Assembly: GCA_958295885.1 (NCBI GenBank)
Contig: OY282380.1
Location: 1,054,001 to 1,118,000, forward strand
DNA length: 64,000 nucleotides
Reading direction: 5' to 3'
Source of the DNA: Arenicellales bacterium
GTDB taxonomy: Bacteria; Pseudomonadota; Gammaproteobacteria; Arenicellales; JAJDZL01
Shown here: piece after piece, positions 1 to 9,456 of the stretch
How positions within the stretch are numbered: the stretch's first letter is position 1
Layout: each line of letters opens with the position of its first letter
Notes under the pieces: generated by a model
Seen by the model: the letters and a program-made list of their open reading frames with translations, nothing else
Databases searched by the model: none
Told to the model about the DNA's origin: nothing
Made by a program: the position numbers and the translations under genes

Positions 1-905
1 GGAATTCAGATCCGTCTTTTCCAGTTTACTTTGGTTTGAACGCCAAACTGAACGGCAGTTGGCTTCATATTCGGAAAATTGGATACTTGAAGTTGATCGG
101 AGAAAATCCATATGAAAATGCAATACCGAAATCTGGTGCGGTAAAAGAAGAGAACGGAAAGTGGTATGCGTATATTGCGTATGCCATCGAAGCGATCAAA
201 AAGCCAAGACTCGCGAAAGCCGCAGGCTTGGACCGTAATGATGGACAGGTTGCGCTTTCGGACGGGCGCATTTTTTACGCTCCAGACATTGAAAGGAAAG
301 AACGAGGGCAAAAGAATTATCAAAAAATGATGGCGAGACGCCATTCGCCCAATCGCAGGCAGGGCATTAAACCGTCCAATCGCTGCCAAAAAGCCAAAGG
401 ATTAAAGCGTAATTTTGACTTTAAAATAAAACATGTGAACGACAATTGTAACTATGGAGTGTCTAAAACCATCGCCAACGATTATGACGTAGTTTACATC
501 GAGGATCTGAAAACTAAAAACATGACGGCATTGGGGAAAGGCGATGCCGTCAATCCAGACAGGAACGTGAAGTCAAAATCAGGATTAAATCGAGTCATAC
601 TGAACACAGGGTGGCATAAATTGGAGCAGATGCTGGCGTATAAAATGACAGTAAAGAAAGTGCCGCCGCACTATACAAGCCAGACATGCAGTTGTTGTGG
701 CTGCAAAGACAGACAGAATCGCATTTCGCAGAGCAAATATAAATGCCTGAAATGCGGACACTCGGACAATGCCGATATTAATGCGGCTGAAAACATACTC
801 GCCTTCGAGAACAAGGAGAGACTAAACGGACGTGTAGACTCGGCTGTCAAGCCTACCGTCAAACATAAAAAAGAATCTAATGTCAACAACTTAACGGTTG
901 TGTAA
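1..905 (+). CDS. tnpB: IS200/IS605-family TnpB (RNA-guided nuclease), 5' end outside window
   Basis: The frame is open to the left edge, so the N-terminal part lies outside the window; counting from the internal TTG at 36 gives 289 residues. The RuvC-like catalytic triad of TnpB is visible: Asp66 in GLDRND, Glu156 in YIEDLK and Asp247 in the [11 protein letters not shown] tail. A C-terminal zinc finger is formed by Cys218/Cys221 and Cys237/Cys240. TnpB proteins of this family are guided by a right-end RNA and cut DNA at the donor joint of the element. No tnpA is visible. The element must end between the stop codon and the glyQS start, only about 20-60 bases away, so it sits right against an essential gene. 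The visible part is uninterrupted, so activity cannot be excluded. Confidence 0.9.
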   Translation, partial: NSDPSFPVYFGLNAKLNGSWLHIRKIGYLKLIGENPYENAIPKSGAVKEENGKWYAYIAYAIEAIKKPRLAKAAGLDRNDGQVALSDGRIFYAPDIERKERGQKNYQKMMARRHSPNRRQGIKPSNRCQKAKGLKRNFDFKIKHVNDNCNYGVSKTIANDYDVVYIEDLKTKNMTALGKGDAVNPDRNVKSKSGLNRVILNTGWHKLEQMLAYKMTVKKVPPHYTSQTCSCCGCKDRQNRISQSKYKCLKCGHSDNADINAAENILAFENKERLNGRVDSAVKPTVKHKKESNVNNLTVV

Positions 906-928
906 TTAAATGTACAATTCCCATAAAT

Positions 929-3900
929 TTGCGTTGCTTATGTGCTAAAACAAATAACAGAACTCCATTGAATTTCCAACAACTGATCTTTACGCTCAAT
1001 CAATACTGGGCTGAACAAGGGTGTGTGATTCTGCAGCCACTGGATATTGAAGTGGGAGCCGGAACCTTCCATCCCGCAACATTTCTAGCTGCCATCGGCC
1101 CTGAACCGGCCAAGTCCGCATACGTCCAACCGTCTCGTCGGCCAACAGATGGCCGCTACGGAGAAAACCCCAATCGACTGCAGCACTATTTCCAGTACCA
1201 GGTGGTCCTAAAACCATCACCAATGAATTTTCAGGACCTGTACGTCGATTCATTGAAAATGCTCGGAATTGATCCTCTTAAGGACGATATTCGTTTCGTT
1301 GAAGACGATTGGGAATCTCCTACGCTTGGAGCTTGGGGACTGGGCTGGGAAGTTTGGCTCAATGGAATGGAAATTACTCAGTTCACTTACTTCCAGCAGG
1401 CGGGTGGTCTTGAATGCCGCCCCATCACAGGTGAAATTACCTACGGACTGGAACGAATTGCGATGTATCTTCAGAGTGTCGACAATGTCTTTGACCTGAA
1501 TTGGAATGATGACGTTCGTTATGGTGATCTTTATCTCCAAAATGAAAAAGAGCAGTCCGTCTACAACTTTGAAGCCGCGGATACCGGGACTCTCTTTGAC
1601 CAGTTCAACCGTTGCGAAAAGCAGTGCCAACAGCTGGTTGCTGCAAACTTGCCGCTGCCTGCATACGAACAGGTTTTACATGCATCCCATACCTTTAATC
1701 TACTTGATGCTCGACGCGTTATTGGAGTAACTGAAAGAAAACGTTTTATCGGCAGAGTCAGAACGCTGGCGAGGAATGTGGCGGAATGCTATTTTGAAAG
1801 TCGAAAATTCCAAAATTTTCCATTGCTTTCATGTTCCACCGACTCTTCGAATCACTCCGATTCTCCTGCGCCAAGCTTTGAATTTGAAGAGATTGATTCC
1901 GCTGAAAGCGCTCCCCTCCTATTGGAATTGGGCACGGAGGAGCTGCCTCCAAATGCAATTCAGCAACTCGGCAGCACTCTTGAAAAGAAACTGAAGTCTG
2001 AGCTGTTTGATTCTGGACTGATTCAAAATTCGGACCAGAATTCAAATTGGTACGCGACACCGCGAAGGATTGCAGTGGTCGTTGAAGATGTTTTGAAACG
2101 GCGAAAAGATGTGCGGAAAGTTCGTCGCGGACCTCCAGTTCACAGAGCATACGACGAACATGGAAATCCAACGAAAGCAGCAGTGGGGTTTGCAAAATCC
2201 TGTGGAATTTCAATCGACGATTTACAGCAGATCAATTTCAAAAAAGGAAGTTTCGTCGCTTGGGGATTTGTCGAACCTGGCAAAGATGCAGACGAAATTA
2301 TTCCAGGCTGCATTCAGAATGCCGTAAGACAATTGCCAATACCCAAACGGATGCGTTGGGGCAGACATGATTTCGAGTTCGTGCGACCGCTGCATTGGGT
2401 GCTGCTGTTACATGGAGAACGGCCCGTCAAATGCGAGTTATTCGGAGTTTACTCCAATATCTATACGAAAGGACATCGGTTTCACTCACCCTGTGCCATC
2501 GAAATTTCGAGTGCTGACAATTATGTCGAAGCGCTTTATTCGAAAGGCAAAGTAATTGCTGATCCTCAAGCAAGGCAATACGTAGTTCGAAATCAGATTC
2601 GAGAACTCGAATCGAAACTTGGAGGAACTGCACTCAGCGATGAACATCTTCTTGAATTAGTTACTAATCTCGTTGAGTGGCCCCACTCGTTTTTTGGCAG
2701 TTTCGATCAGGAATTTCTAGAGCTGCCTCCCGAAGTGCTCATTTCTTCGATGCGCACTCACCAGAAGTACTTTCCTGTATTGGACGAAAACGATTCGTTG
2801 ATGGCCAAATTCATAGGAGTGGCAAATATCGAACCGGAAAATCAGGAACAGGAGCAGAATATTGTTCGCGGAAACGAACGCGTTTTGCGAGCTAGACTGT
2901 CCGACGCAAAATTTTTCTGGAAACAGGATCACCTGACCTCGCTGGAAGAAAAACAACCATTGCTGAAGCATCTCGTCTTCCATAACAGATTGGGCTTCGT
3001 TTATGACAAGACAGTTCGCGTCGTCATGCTGGCTCGCTATATCGCCGAAAAGCTTGGAGCCGACGTAACGGCAACTGTGAAGGCGGCTTCACTGCTGAAG
3101 GCGGATCTTGTCTCCGAAATGGTGGGAGAGTTTCCAGACCTGCAGGGAGTCATGGGCCGGTGTTATGCGCAAAGCCAAGGGACTGCGTCTGATGTGGCGA
3201 TTGCCATTGAGGAACACTATCAGCCTCGCACGGCAAACGATGCACTGCCTCAATCATCAATCGGACAGGTTGTTGCGATCGCAGACCGGCTCGATTCCCT
3301 CTTGGGTTTAATCAGTGCTGGTGAAAAAGCAAAAGGTGACCGAGATCCATTTTCTCTGCGGCGTATGGCCCTTTCTGTTCTGAGAATCATCATTGAGTGT
3401 GAGCTGAAACTAGATCTTCAGGCCGCGCTCTTTGAAGCCGCTGACATTTATGCGCAGCATAAAAGACAGACGAAGGAAGAATACGGCGTTGAACCCGACG
3501 ACCCAACTGTCAAGCGAGTATTTGAGTTTATATTGGAAAGACTGCGCGCATACTATCTTGACAAAGGATTCGCCGCTGATGAATTTAATTCGGTGTATGA
3601 ACTGAAACCGTCCAGACCACTTGAATTTGATCAACGTATAAAAGCGGTTCGACAGTTCCGTCAGTTCGAAGAATATCGAGACTTAATTGGCACGAACAAA
3701 CGCATCAACAACATACTGCGACAGAACAAGGTTCCAGTCGGAGTCCAAGTTAACATCGACCTGCTTTCAGAACAGCAGGAGCGACAGTTATTTGATCTCG
3801 CTTTTGATCTCAGCAAAAAAGTCCGACCGCTCGTCCGCGCTGAAAACCATACTGAGATCCTGCGAGAGCTGGCGATATTGCGCGACCCAATTGATCAATT

Positions 3901-4024
3901 CTTTGATTCAGTGATGGTAATGCACGATGACCCCAAAATCCGCAGAAATCGGGTCGCTTTGCTGGGGTTTGTGAGTCGATTGTTTCGAGAAGTCGCTGAT
4001 CTTTCCAAACTGCAGGCAGGTTGA
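929..4024 (+). CDS. glyQS: Fused glycyl-tRNA synthetase, alpha-beta single chain
   Basis: Charges tRNA-Gly with glycine. Residues about 14-300 match the GlyQ alpha (catalytic) subunit, including [19 protein letters not shown] and [22 protein letters not shown] Ser/Glu-rich linker follows at about 300-325, then a full GlyS beta subunit starting at [12 protein letters not shown] and ending near residue 1031. In most bacteria these are two genes; a single-chain form is known from Chlamydia and some other lineages. The TTG at 929 is the longest start, but homology to GlyQ begins at [14 protein letters not shown], so the TTG at 968 is equally likely; neither has a convincing Shine-Dalgarno sequence. 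The tnpB stop lies only 24 bases upstream, so the native promoter may have been displaced. The stop is 8 bases before the next gene. Confidence 0.96.
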   Translation: MRCLCAKTNNRTPLNFQQLIFTLNQYWAEQGCVILQPLDIEVGAGTFHPATFLAAIGPEPAKSAYVQPSRRPTDGRYGENPNRLQHYFQYQVVLKPSPMNFQDLYVDSLKMLGIDPLKDDIRFVEDDWESPTLGAWGLGWEVWLNGMEITQFTYFQQAGGLECRPITGEITYGLERIAMYLQSVDNVFDLNWNDDVRYGDLYLQNEKEQSVYNFEAADTGTLFDQFNRCEKQCQQLVAANLPLPAYEQVLHASHTFNLLDARRVIGVTERKRFIGRVRTLARNVAECYFESRKFQNFPLLSCSTDSSNHSDSPAPSFEFEEIDSAESAPLLLELGTEELPPNAIQQLGSTLEKKLKSELFDSGLIQNSDQNSNWYATPRRIAVVVEDVLKRRKDVRKVRRGPPVHRAYDEHGNPTKAAVGFAKSCGISIDDLQQINFKKGSFVAWGFVEPGKDADEIIPGCIQNAVRQLPIPKRMRWGRHDFEFVRPLHWVLLLHGERPVKCELFGVYSNIYTKGHRFHSPCAIEISSADNYVEALYSKGKVIADPQARQYVVRNQIRELESKLGGTALSDEHLLELVTNLVEWPHSFFGSFDQEFLELPPEVLISSMRTHQKYFPVLDENDSLMAKFIGVANIEPENQEQEQNIVRGNERVLRARLSDAKFFWKQDHLTSLEEKQPLLKHLVFHNRLGFVYDKTVRVVMLARYIAEKLGADVTATVKAASLLKADLVSEMVGEFPDLQGVMGRCYAQSQGTASDVAIAIEEHYQPRTANDALPQSSIGQVVAIADRLDSLLGLISAGEKAKGDRDPFSLRRMALSVLRIIIECELKLDLQAALFEAADIYAQHKRQTKEEYGVEPDDPTVKRVFEFILERLRAYYLDKGFAADEFNSVYELKPSRPLEFDQRIKAVRQFRQFEEYRDLIGTNKRINNILRQNKVPVGVQVNIDLLSEQQERQLFDLAFDLSKKVRPLVRAENHTEILRELAILRDPIDQFFDSVMVMHDDPKIRRNRVALLGFVSRLFREVADLSKLQAG

Positions 4025-4032
4025 ATCCAATT

Positions 4033-4362
4033 ATGAATCCAGACTCCTACCAAAACATGCTGGAAGCTGTCCAAACCTTTCACAAAAAACATGATTTCGA
4101 AAATACTGGAGGTCATGAATTACGCTTTCGAGTCGCGCTGATGTGCGAAGAACTTGGAGAAATTTCAGCTGCTGTGACAAAAGGTAAGGGCAAAGATCGA
4201 TTGGCAGAGGAATGCGCTGACCTTCTGATTCTGCTCATGGGGACCTCAATAGCATCGGACTTTGATCTGAATGAAGCATTTTGGAAGAAAATGAGCATCA
4301 TCCTTGAACGACAGGGAAAGTTCGTGGATGGAACGCTACGCGTTTCGGCCTTCAACGACTGA
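4033..4362 (+). CDS. MazG-like nucleotide pyrophosphohydrolase
   Basis: A 109-residue all-alpha NTP pyrophosphohydrolase-like protein. It has the MazG metal-binding pattern: ALMCEELGEISAAV in the first half, then EECADLLILLMG. Such enzymes split non-canonical or excess (d)NTPs to NMP plus PPi. The ATG at 4033 is preferred over an overlapping TTG at 4021, because homology begins after it. The gene begins 8 bases after the glyQS stop and is probably co-transcribed. In enterobacteria-like neighbourhoods glyQS is followed by gmhB and plsC; here a MazG-like gene occupies the gmhB position. The substrate cannot be told from sequence. Confidence 0.8.
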   Translation: MNPDSYQNMLEAVQTFHKKHDFENTGGHELRFRVALMCEELGEISAAVTKGKGKDRLAEECADLLILLMGTSIASDFDLNEAFWKKMSIILERQGKFVDGTLRVSAFND

Positions 4363-4412
4363 TGCCTATGGCATTTGAAATCTAAGCGCTTACGAACGAT
4401 TCAGGTATCCGC

Positions 4413-5147
4413 ATGCTTGCAAACACAAGATCAGCAATTTTCTTCTCCATACTCGTCTTATGGACTTTGATTTTTTGGCCAGTGGCTGTAGCAGTTTATT
4501 TTTGCGAGCCAAAATTTCGTTCTAAAATTATCGGAATCTGGGCACAATTCGCAATTTGGGTCTTAAAATTGGTTTGCGGATTGCATCATCGAGTTGAAGG
4601 ATTGGAAAATTTACCTGACCGGCCCGCTGTTCTTTTTGCAAAACACCAGTCTGCGTGGGAAACCATCGCTTTTCAAACCATATTTCCACCTCAAGCCTGG
4701 GTGATGAAACGTTCACTCCTGCGTATCCCGTTTTTCGGTTGGGGCCTGGCCGCCACCGGTCCCGTCAAAATTGATCGCTCATCACCGCGAAAAGCTCTCA
4801 GTGAGGTAGTCCGGCAAGGCAAGCAAAAAATTGAAGAGGGACGATGGGTGGTGATCTTTCCAGAGGGCACGAGAATTGCACCAGGCAAACATGGAACCTA
4901 CTACGCCAGCGCTTCACTTTTGGCGATTCAGGCGAAAGTGCCCATAGTCCCTGTCGCACATAATTCCGGTGATTTTTGGCGACGGCGAGAATTTCGAAAA
5001 CGACCTGGTGAGATCTGTGTCCGAATCGGGGAACCGATTGATTCCCAAGGAATGAAGGCGAGAGAATTAAACCGAATGGCTGAAAACTGGGTGAGAAAAA
5101 CAATGCCAGAAATCAGTCCATCATATGTAAAAAATTCAAGCAGTTAG
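4413..5147 (+). CDS. plsC: 1-acyl-sn-glycerol-3-phosphate acyltransferase
   Basis: Transfers an acyl chain to lysophosphatidic acid, making phosphatidic acid at the inner membrane. The 244-residue protein starts with one or two hydrophobic segments (about residues 8-30 and 45-60). The acyltransferase motif I appears as AKHQSAWET (His-x4-Glu, a known proteobacterial variant of His-x4-Asp). Motif III appears as VIFPEGTR, with a PIVPVAHNSG segment typical of motif IV. It lies 50 bases after the MazG-like gene on the same strand, as plsC follows the gly genes in several proteobacteria. Confidence 0.9.
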   Translation: MLANTRSAIFFSILVLWTLIFWPVAVAVYFCEPKFRSKIIGIWAQFAIWVLKLVCGLHHRVEGLENLPDRPAVLFAKHQSAWETIAFQTIFPPQAWVMKRSLLRIPFFGWGLAATGPVKIDRSSPRKALSEVVRQGKQKIEEGRWVVIFPEGTRIAPGKHGTYYASASLLAIQAKVPIVPVAHNSGDFWRRREFRKRPGEICVRIGEPIDSQGMKARELNRMAENWVRKTMPEISPSYVKNSSS

Positions 5148-5149
5148 TT

Positions 5150-5700
5150 GCTTCATGGATTCACCTGTTGGCGCAGCTGTAATTTCCGCGGATTCAGTCA
5201 TCCGAAGGTGCGTTTCTGGTGCAGTGTCGGGGCGCTCAATGACTTCCAGTTCGAATTCAAGTGGATGAATTGGCTCTATGCCCTGACTCTTCATAGAGTT
5301 CCCGTTTTGCTTGTTTTATAACCGCCTTTGAAGGGGCCAGTCCTCCGCTGAATGCTTCAAGGCCTTCATTTGCGAGGGCCATCGAAACTCCCTTGTTAAG
5401 AAAAGATCGCTATTTCGATACACAGGCACAGCGGCAGCTCCATCTGCAGCTGAAACTCGCCCGCATTCCCGAGACTTGTCCGCTGCTGTCTCTCGCTACA
5501 TCCTTATGGAGCTCAATTTTCTGCAAAACTCGTACAACGGGAAGTGGTGATTTCTCAAACTGCTGGATCTCCAGCTCGATATCAATCCATTGAATCGATG
5601 ATTGAAGAGAAAGCAAAATTCGCCGAGGCGGTGCAAAGGTGTCGACAATTTGTTGAATTTTGATGTCGAATTGTAAGAAATTTAGTTCAAATTCGATCAA
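5150..5700 (-). pseudogene. Nudix hydrolase pseudogene (NudE/ADP-ribose pyrophosphatase-like)
   Basis: No intact frame crosses this stretch, but reverse-strand translation shows pieces of a Nudix hydrolase in different frames. The core (about 5255-5375) reads EAFSGGLAPS, then KAVIKQAK, then RELYEESGH. This has exactly the spacing of the Nudix box G-x5-E-x7-REUxEExGU, with the first Glu changed to Lys. Upstream, in another frame, AAVPVYRNSDLFLTREFR resembles the strand preceding the box in NudE-type enzymes. Downstream (about 5150-5270) a third frame reads EPIHPLEFELEVIERPD. A TAG at about 5410 and at least two frameshifts separate them. The N-terminal part at 5410-5700 is not clearly recognisable. 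I infer a decayed gene; sequencing error is a less likely explanation for several lesions. Confidence 0.65.
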
Positions 5701-5727
5701 AGGAGGGCAATTGAGACAAGTGGCAAA

Positions 5728-6264
5728 CTACCGTCGAATAAAAAGCAAGTGCAAATAATCGACGAAAGACAGCGCGTAGCTTCTGTTGATCATCAAGTTG
5801 ATCTCATCGTTGGAATTCCACCAAACGGTGAGTTCATAGTCGATGAATCGGGTCTTGACCATCCCGTAATCCCGGTCTCGCCCACCGCACAGATCAGTCG
5901 AACAATATTCGCCAAATAAATTCAATATTGAATCTCCCTGAACGAAGAGCGCACATTTGCCATGGCTGACATCGGTCAGACTAACTCGGTGCTCAGCATT
6001 GAAATCCTCAAGGTTTAGCAGTCTCGATATGATGTATGCTGAAAAAGGGCTATATCTCAATAGCAGCATGTTGCCTACAGCAGCCATTTCCCCCGTACCA
6101 ACCGTTCGTTGCATCATCAAATGACAGAACTGATCAAGTTGTTCTGCGCTCCTGAACTGACCTTCGAACACGGAGATCTGCTGCTCAGAAATGGAAATTT
6201 CGCAGCCGTCCTGCTCCCATGTGGCGGAACCTACGAGGATTTCACGGACTAGGGACTCAGCCAT
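5728..6264 (-). CDS. soxG: Sarcosine oxidase gamma subunit
   Basis: Last gene of the soxBDAG set. Its 178 residues match SoxG, the small subunit of heterotetrameric sarcosine oxidase, which folds like the GcvT/YgfZ superfamily and packs against the alpha subunit. The recognisable family features are moderate: VREILVGSATWEQDGCEISI near the start and RFIDYELTVWWNSNDEINLMINRSYA near the end. Identity is strongly supported by position, because the ATG overlaps the soxA stop by 8 bases. No terminator is evident in the 28 bases before the Nudix remnant. Confidence 0.85.
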   Translation of the reverse strand: MAESLVREILVGSATWEQDGCEISISEQQISVFEGQFRSAEQLDQFCHLMMQRTVGTGEMAAVGNMLLLRYSPFSAYIISRLLNLEDFNAEHRVSLTDVSHGKCALFVQGDSILNLFGEYCSTDLCGGRDRDYGMVKTRFIDYELTVWWNSNDEINLMINRSYALSFVDYLHLLFIRR

Positions 6265-9193
6265 TGAGTTTATCTCCCGCTACATCGTAAAAACAGGTGG
6301 GCCCGACCTTGACTTTTGTCGAGACACCCGCAACTGGAGAAACCACCCACAACTCTTCGCCGTGTCTGCGATGACCATTTCGAAGTAGCGCCAGCGCAAT
6401 CGACATATCCAGAGTCGGACTGCAAACGGCTGCCGTTAGATGTCCGTCGACTTCCTGCCGGGAGAGCTGCGATAGGGATGATTCGGCAAGTACGCCACCC
6501 GCTGGAATCACAGATGATTCATCTGCTGCTGTCAAACCGACCAGTTGCAGCCTGTCGTCACACTGTAATCCGGGGCGATTGAGCAAAGACCGGCCGATGA
6601 AGTCCTTGTCATTGGAAATCATCTTCCCCAGTCCCAGATCATGAGGCGTAGTTCGGCCATCAATTTCTCGCCCTACGGTAAGATGCCCTTTTTCGATTCG
6701 CAAAACGTCCAGCGCCTCAAGGCCGTAAGGCATGATTCCAAAGTCATCGCCAATCTCCATGAGCTGTTCAACAAAACTGCATGCGTATCCTGCCGGGATG
6801 TTAACTTCAAAACACAGCTCGCCAGAGTAACTCACGGAATAAATTCGACAAGGTACGTCCCGCTGTAAAACTCCCTGGCGTACCGATGCAAACGGAAATT
6901 CCAACCGGCCTGCATCAATGTCGGGGCTCAGTTTGCGCAGTATTTCCCGTGATTTCGGACCTGCGATAGCAATCGTTGCCCAGTGTTCACTAACGTTCGT
7001 TGCTGTAACGTCCAAATCTGTCCACTGAATCTGGGCAAGTTTAGTCATCCAAAGCCAGACCGCATCCGAATTTGCAGTTGTTGCGGTGACAACAAAGTGT
7101 TCGTCTCCCAAACGCGTGACCGTACCATCGTCAAATACGATGCCGTCTTCCCGCAGCATCAGCCCATAACGAATCTTGCCGACCGGCAAGCCCGATACAT
7201 TGTTGCAGTAAAGGCGCGAAAGAAACATTTCTGCATCTCGTCCTCTTACTTCGAATTTCCCTAAGGTCGACATATCTACAAACCCGACTCCCGTGCGAAC
7301 CGCTCGGACTTCGCGCTTGACGGCCTGTTCCAGTGTTTCGTCAATACGGGGAAAATATTGAGAATACAGCCAGTCGCCCGAATTCTGAAAAACACAACCC
7401 ATTTGCTCGAAGACTCGATGAAGTGGAGTTCGACGCACGGGTTTCATGTGCTTCCCCAGTCTTGCTCCTGCAATTCCTGCAAACGGGATTGGGGAATACG
7501 GCGGGCGAAAGGTAGTATGACCGATTTTTGCAGGGGACTCTCCGGTTGCTGCCGAGATCTGATGAATCGCGTTGACCCAGCTGGTTTTCCCTTGGTCGGT
7601 TCCCATGCCCGTTACTGTATACCGCTTCACCAGCTCGATGTCGCGGTAACCTTCTTTTACGGTCTGCGCCAAATCTGCGGTCGTTACGTCATTCTGAAAA
7701 TCCACAAACGCTCGATGATTCTTGCCTTCTGACCAGCCCGGACAGACAGGAAAATGTTCGATGTTCACAGGTTCATTGTCAGCGCGTGCATTTGGAATGC
7801 CAATCTGAAACATGGCTTTTTGTGCCTGAAATTCGCTATCCTTCAGTATCAAATCGAGGTCATATACGCCGCGACTCGCTCCCAGTGCAAGGAGCGGACC
7901 GCTCTGCTTGGGAGCGGTGAAAGTCTGTGCCTTTTCATCTAAAGGCAATTTACTGTGCATGTGGGCTGCCAAATGCACGGTTGGAGTCCAGCCACCGGAT
8001 ACGCAGACCAGATCGCAGGCATGGCCGATGATCTTGTTCTCTGTCGTTTTAACCGCAACTGATCTGACTCTGCGTCGTCCACCCACATCGACAATCTGTT
8101 GACCAGACTCCAGACAAGCCGTAACTTCAACCCCTGCAGCAACACAGTCTGAAACAGTCGCTTCTTTTTCCTCTTCATCTGCCACGGCCACAAAAGCACG
8201 TTGTCCCGGCCTTACGGCATAGCGGTTCAAATACTTTCGAACAGCGCCAGCCAGCATGATTCCGGGACGATCGTTATTGGGAAATACGAGCGGTCTTTCA
8301 ATTGCGCCGCTGGCCAACAAAATTCGTTCAGATCGGATTTTCCAGAATATGCCGGATTCAGCCAACTCCCCGGACTGATAAGCAAACACCATCCCGTGGT
8401 CGTAATGTCCGAAAGCCAGGGTGTGTGAGAGCAGTGTGACGTGAGGACATTGACGAAGCTCGTCGAGAGCCTCCGAAATCCATTGATCGGCTCCGATACT
8501 GCCAACGAAACCCGTTCTCCACAGCAAGCTGCCACCAAAATTTGTTTCCTGTTCGACCAATACGATGTGGATTCCCTTTCTAGCACACGTTAACGCGGCG
8601 TTTATTCCCGCCGGTCCGCTGCCGATGATCAGAATCTGGCAGTATTTGTACCGTTGATCCATGTCAGTCGAATGAACGTCTGCACCGGGGAATTTAATGT
8701 GAATCCGACCTGCTCCAGCAAAGTTACGAATGATTTTTTCGTACCATCGATGCCAGCCGAATCGCGGCCAAAGAAAAGTTTTGTAGTAAAAGCCAGCCTG
8801 CAGAAAACGGGAACCGAATGACAGCAGCTCAAACGCGTCAAAATTTCGGGAGGGCCAATTGTTCTGGCTTTTGACAGTCAATCCCTCTGACAGCAAGACT
8901 TCCGTGGCTTTCAGATTGGGGACAGGATTGATTCCGGGAGCGGTACACTCCAATATCGCAGATGGTTCTTCCACACCGCAAGACAAAATGCCTCTGGGTC
9001 GATGAAACTTGATGGACCGGGCGACAAGATGATTATTGTTTGCCAATAGTGCTGAGGCGACCGTGTCGCCAGCGAATCCGGTCAGTCTGCGTCCATCAAA
9101 CATGAATGTCAATGGCTGTGAACGGTCAATCGCGCTGCCGAATTCGGATGAGAGAATGCGATTGGTCTGCATCGGATTCAGCGGATTAGTCAC
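6257..9193 (-). CDS. soxA: Sarcosine oxidase alpha subunit
   Basis: Large subunit (978 residues) of heterotetrameric sarcosine oxidase, which oxidises sarcosine to glycine and passes the methyl carbon to tetrahydrofolate or releases it as formaldehyde. Residues about 25-110 are the ferredoxin-like entry domain (LTGFAGDTVASALLANN, KFHRPRGILSCG). A dinucleotide-binding fold follows with IIGSGPAGINAALTCARKG near residue 190. The C-terminal 380 residues are a GcvT-like tetrahydrofolate-binding domain (FVDMSTLGKFEVRGRDAEMFLSRLY, GLEALDVLRIEKGHLTVGREIDGRTTPHDLGLGKM). The GTG start overlaps the soxD stop by 8 bases, which suggests translational coupling. Full length, no lesions seen. Confidence 0.97.
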   Translation of the reverse strand: MTNPLNPMQTNRILSSEFGSAIDRSQPLTFMFDGRRLTGFAGDTVASALLANNNHLVARSIKFHRPRGILSCGVEEPSAILECTAPGINPVPNLKATEVLLSEGLTVKSQNNWPSRNFDAFELLSFGSRFLQAGFYYKTFLWPRFGWHRWYEKIIRNFAGAGRIHIKFPGADVHSTDMDQRYKYCQILIIGSGPAGINAALTCARKGIHIVLVEQETNFGGSLLWRTGFVGSIGADQWISEALDELRQCPHVTLLSHTLAFGHYDHGMVFAYQSGELAESGIFWKIRSERILLASGAIERPLVFPNNDRPGIMLAGAVRKYLNRYAVRPGQRAFVAVADEEEKEATVSDCVAAGVEVTACLESGQQIVDVGGRRRVRSVAVKTTENKIIGHACDLVCVSGGWTPTVHLAAHMHSKLPLDEKAQTFTAPKQSGPLLALGASRGVYDLDLILKDSEFQAQKAMFQIGIPNARADNEPVNIEHFPVCPGWSEGKNHRAFVDFQNDVTTADLAQTVKEGYRDIELVKRYTVTGMGTDQGKTSWVNAIHQISAATGESPAKIGHTTFRPPYSPIPFAGIAGARLGKHMKPVRRTPLHRVFEQMGCVFQNSGDWLYSQYFPRIDETLEQAVKREVRAVRTGVGFVDMSTLGKFEVRGRDAEMFLSRLYCNNVSGLPVGKIRYGLMLREDGIVFDDGTVTRLGDEHFVVTATTANSDAVWLWMTKLAQIQWTDLDVTATNVSEHWATIAIAGPKSREILRKLSPDIDAGRLEFPFASVRQGVLQRDVPCRIYSVSYSGELCFEVNIPAGYACSFVEQLMEIGDDFGIMPYGLEALDVLRIEKGHLTVGREIDGRTTPHDLGLGKMISNDKDFIGRSLLNRPGLQCDDRLQLVGLTAADESSVIPAGGVLAESSLSQLSRQEVDGHLTAAVCSPTLDMSIALALLRNGHRRHGEELWVVSPVAGVSTKVKVGPTCFYDVAGDKLNG

Positions 9194-9452
9194 CCTGTTT
9201 GGACGCTGACGGCTTCCTGAATTCGTGAGTCACCGTATTGCGCGTTACGCAAATCCAGCGCTCACACCCGCAATGGTGATACCACAGTTCGCGTGTATCG
9301 CCTCTGGTGTTCTCGCGTATATGAACTGCCTCGTTCCAGGCATCAGTCGAGGCATTGTGTGGATTGCCGAAATTCGGAAACTTGATGTCACTTCCGCCGA
9401 AACTGAACTCGCGCTCATCGCGCAGGCCACACCATGGACAAGGGATCAGCAT
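9186..9452 (-). CDS. soxD: Sarcosine oxidase delta subunit
   Basis: An 88-residue zinc-binding subunit. The CPWCG motif near the start and the WYHHCGCERW motif near residue 60 give the Cys-Cys-His-Cys zinc site known from SoxD. The GDTRELWYHHCGCERWICVTRNT segment is typical of the family. It starts 4 bases after the soxB stop and overlaps soxA. Gene order soxB-soxD-soxA-soxG is the usual one in proteobacteria. Confidence 0.95.
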   Translation of the reverse strand: MLIPCPWCGLRDEREFSFGGSDIKFPNFGNPHNASTDAWNEAVHIRENTRGDTRELWYHHCGCERWICVTRNTVTHEFRKPSASKQGD

Positions 9453-9456
9453 GGCA

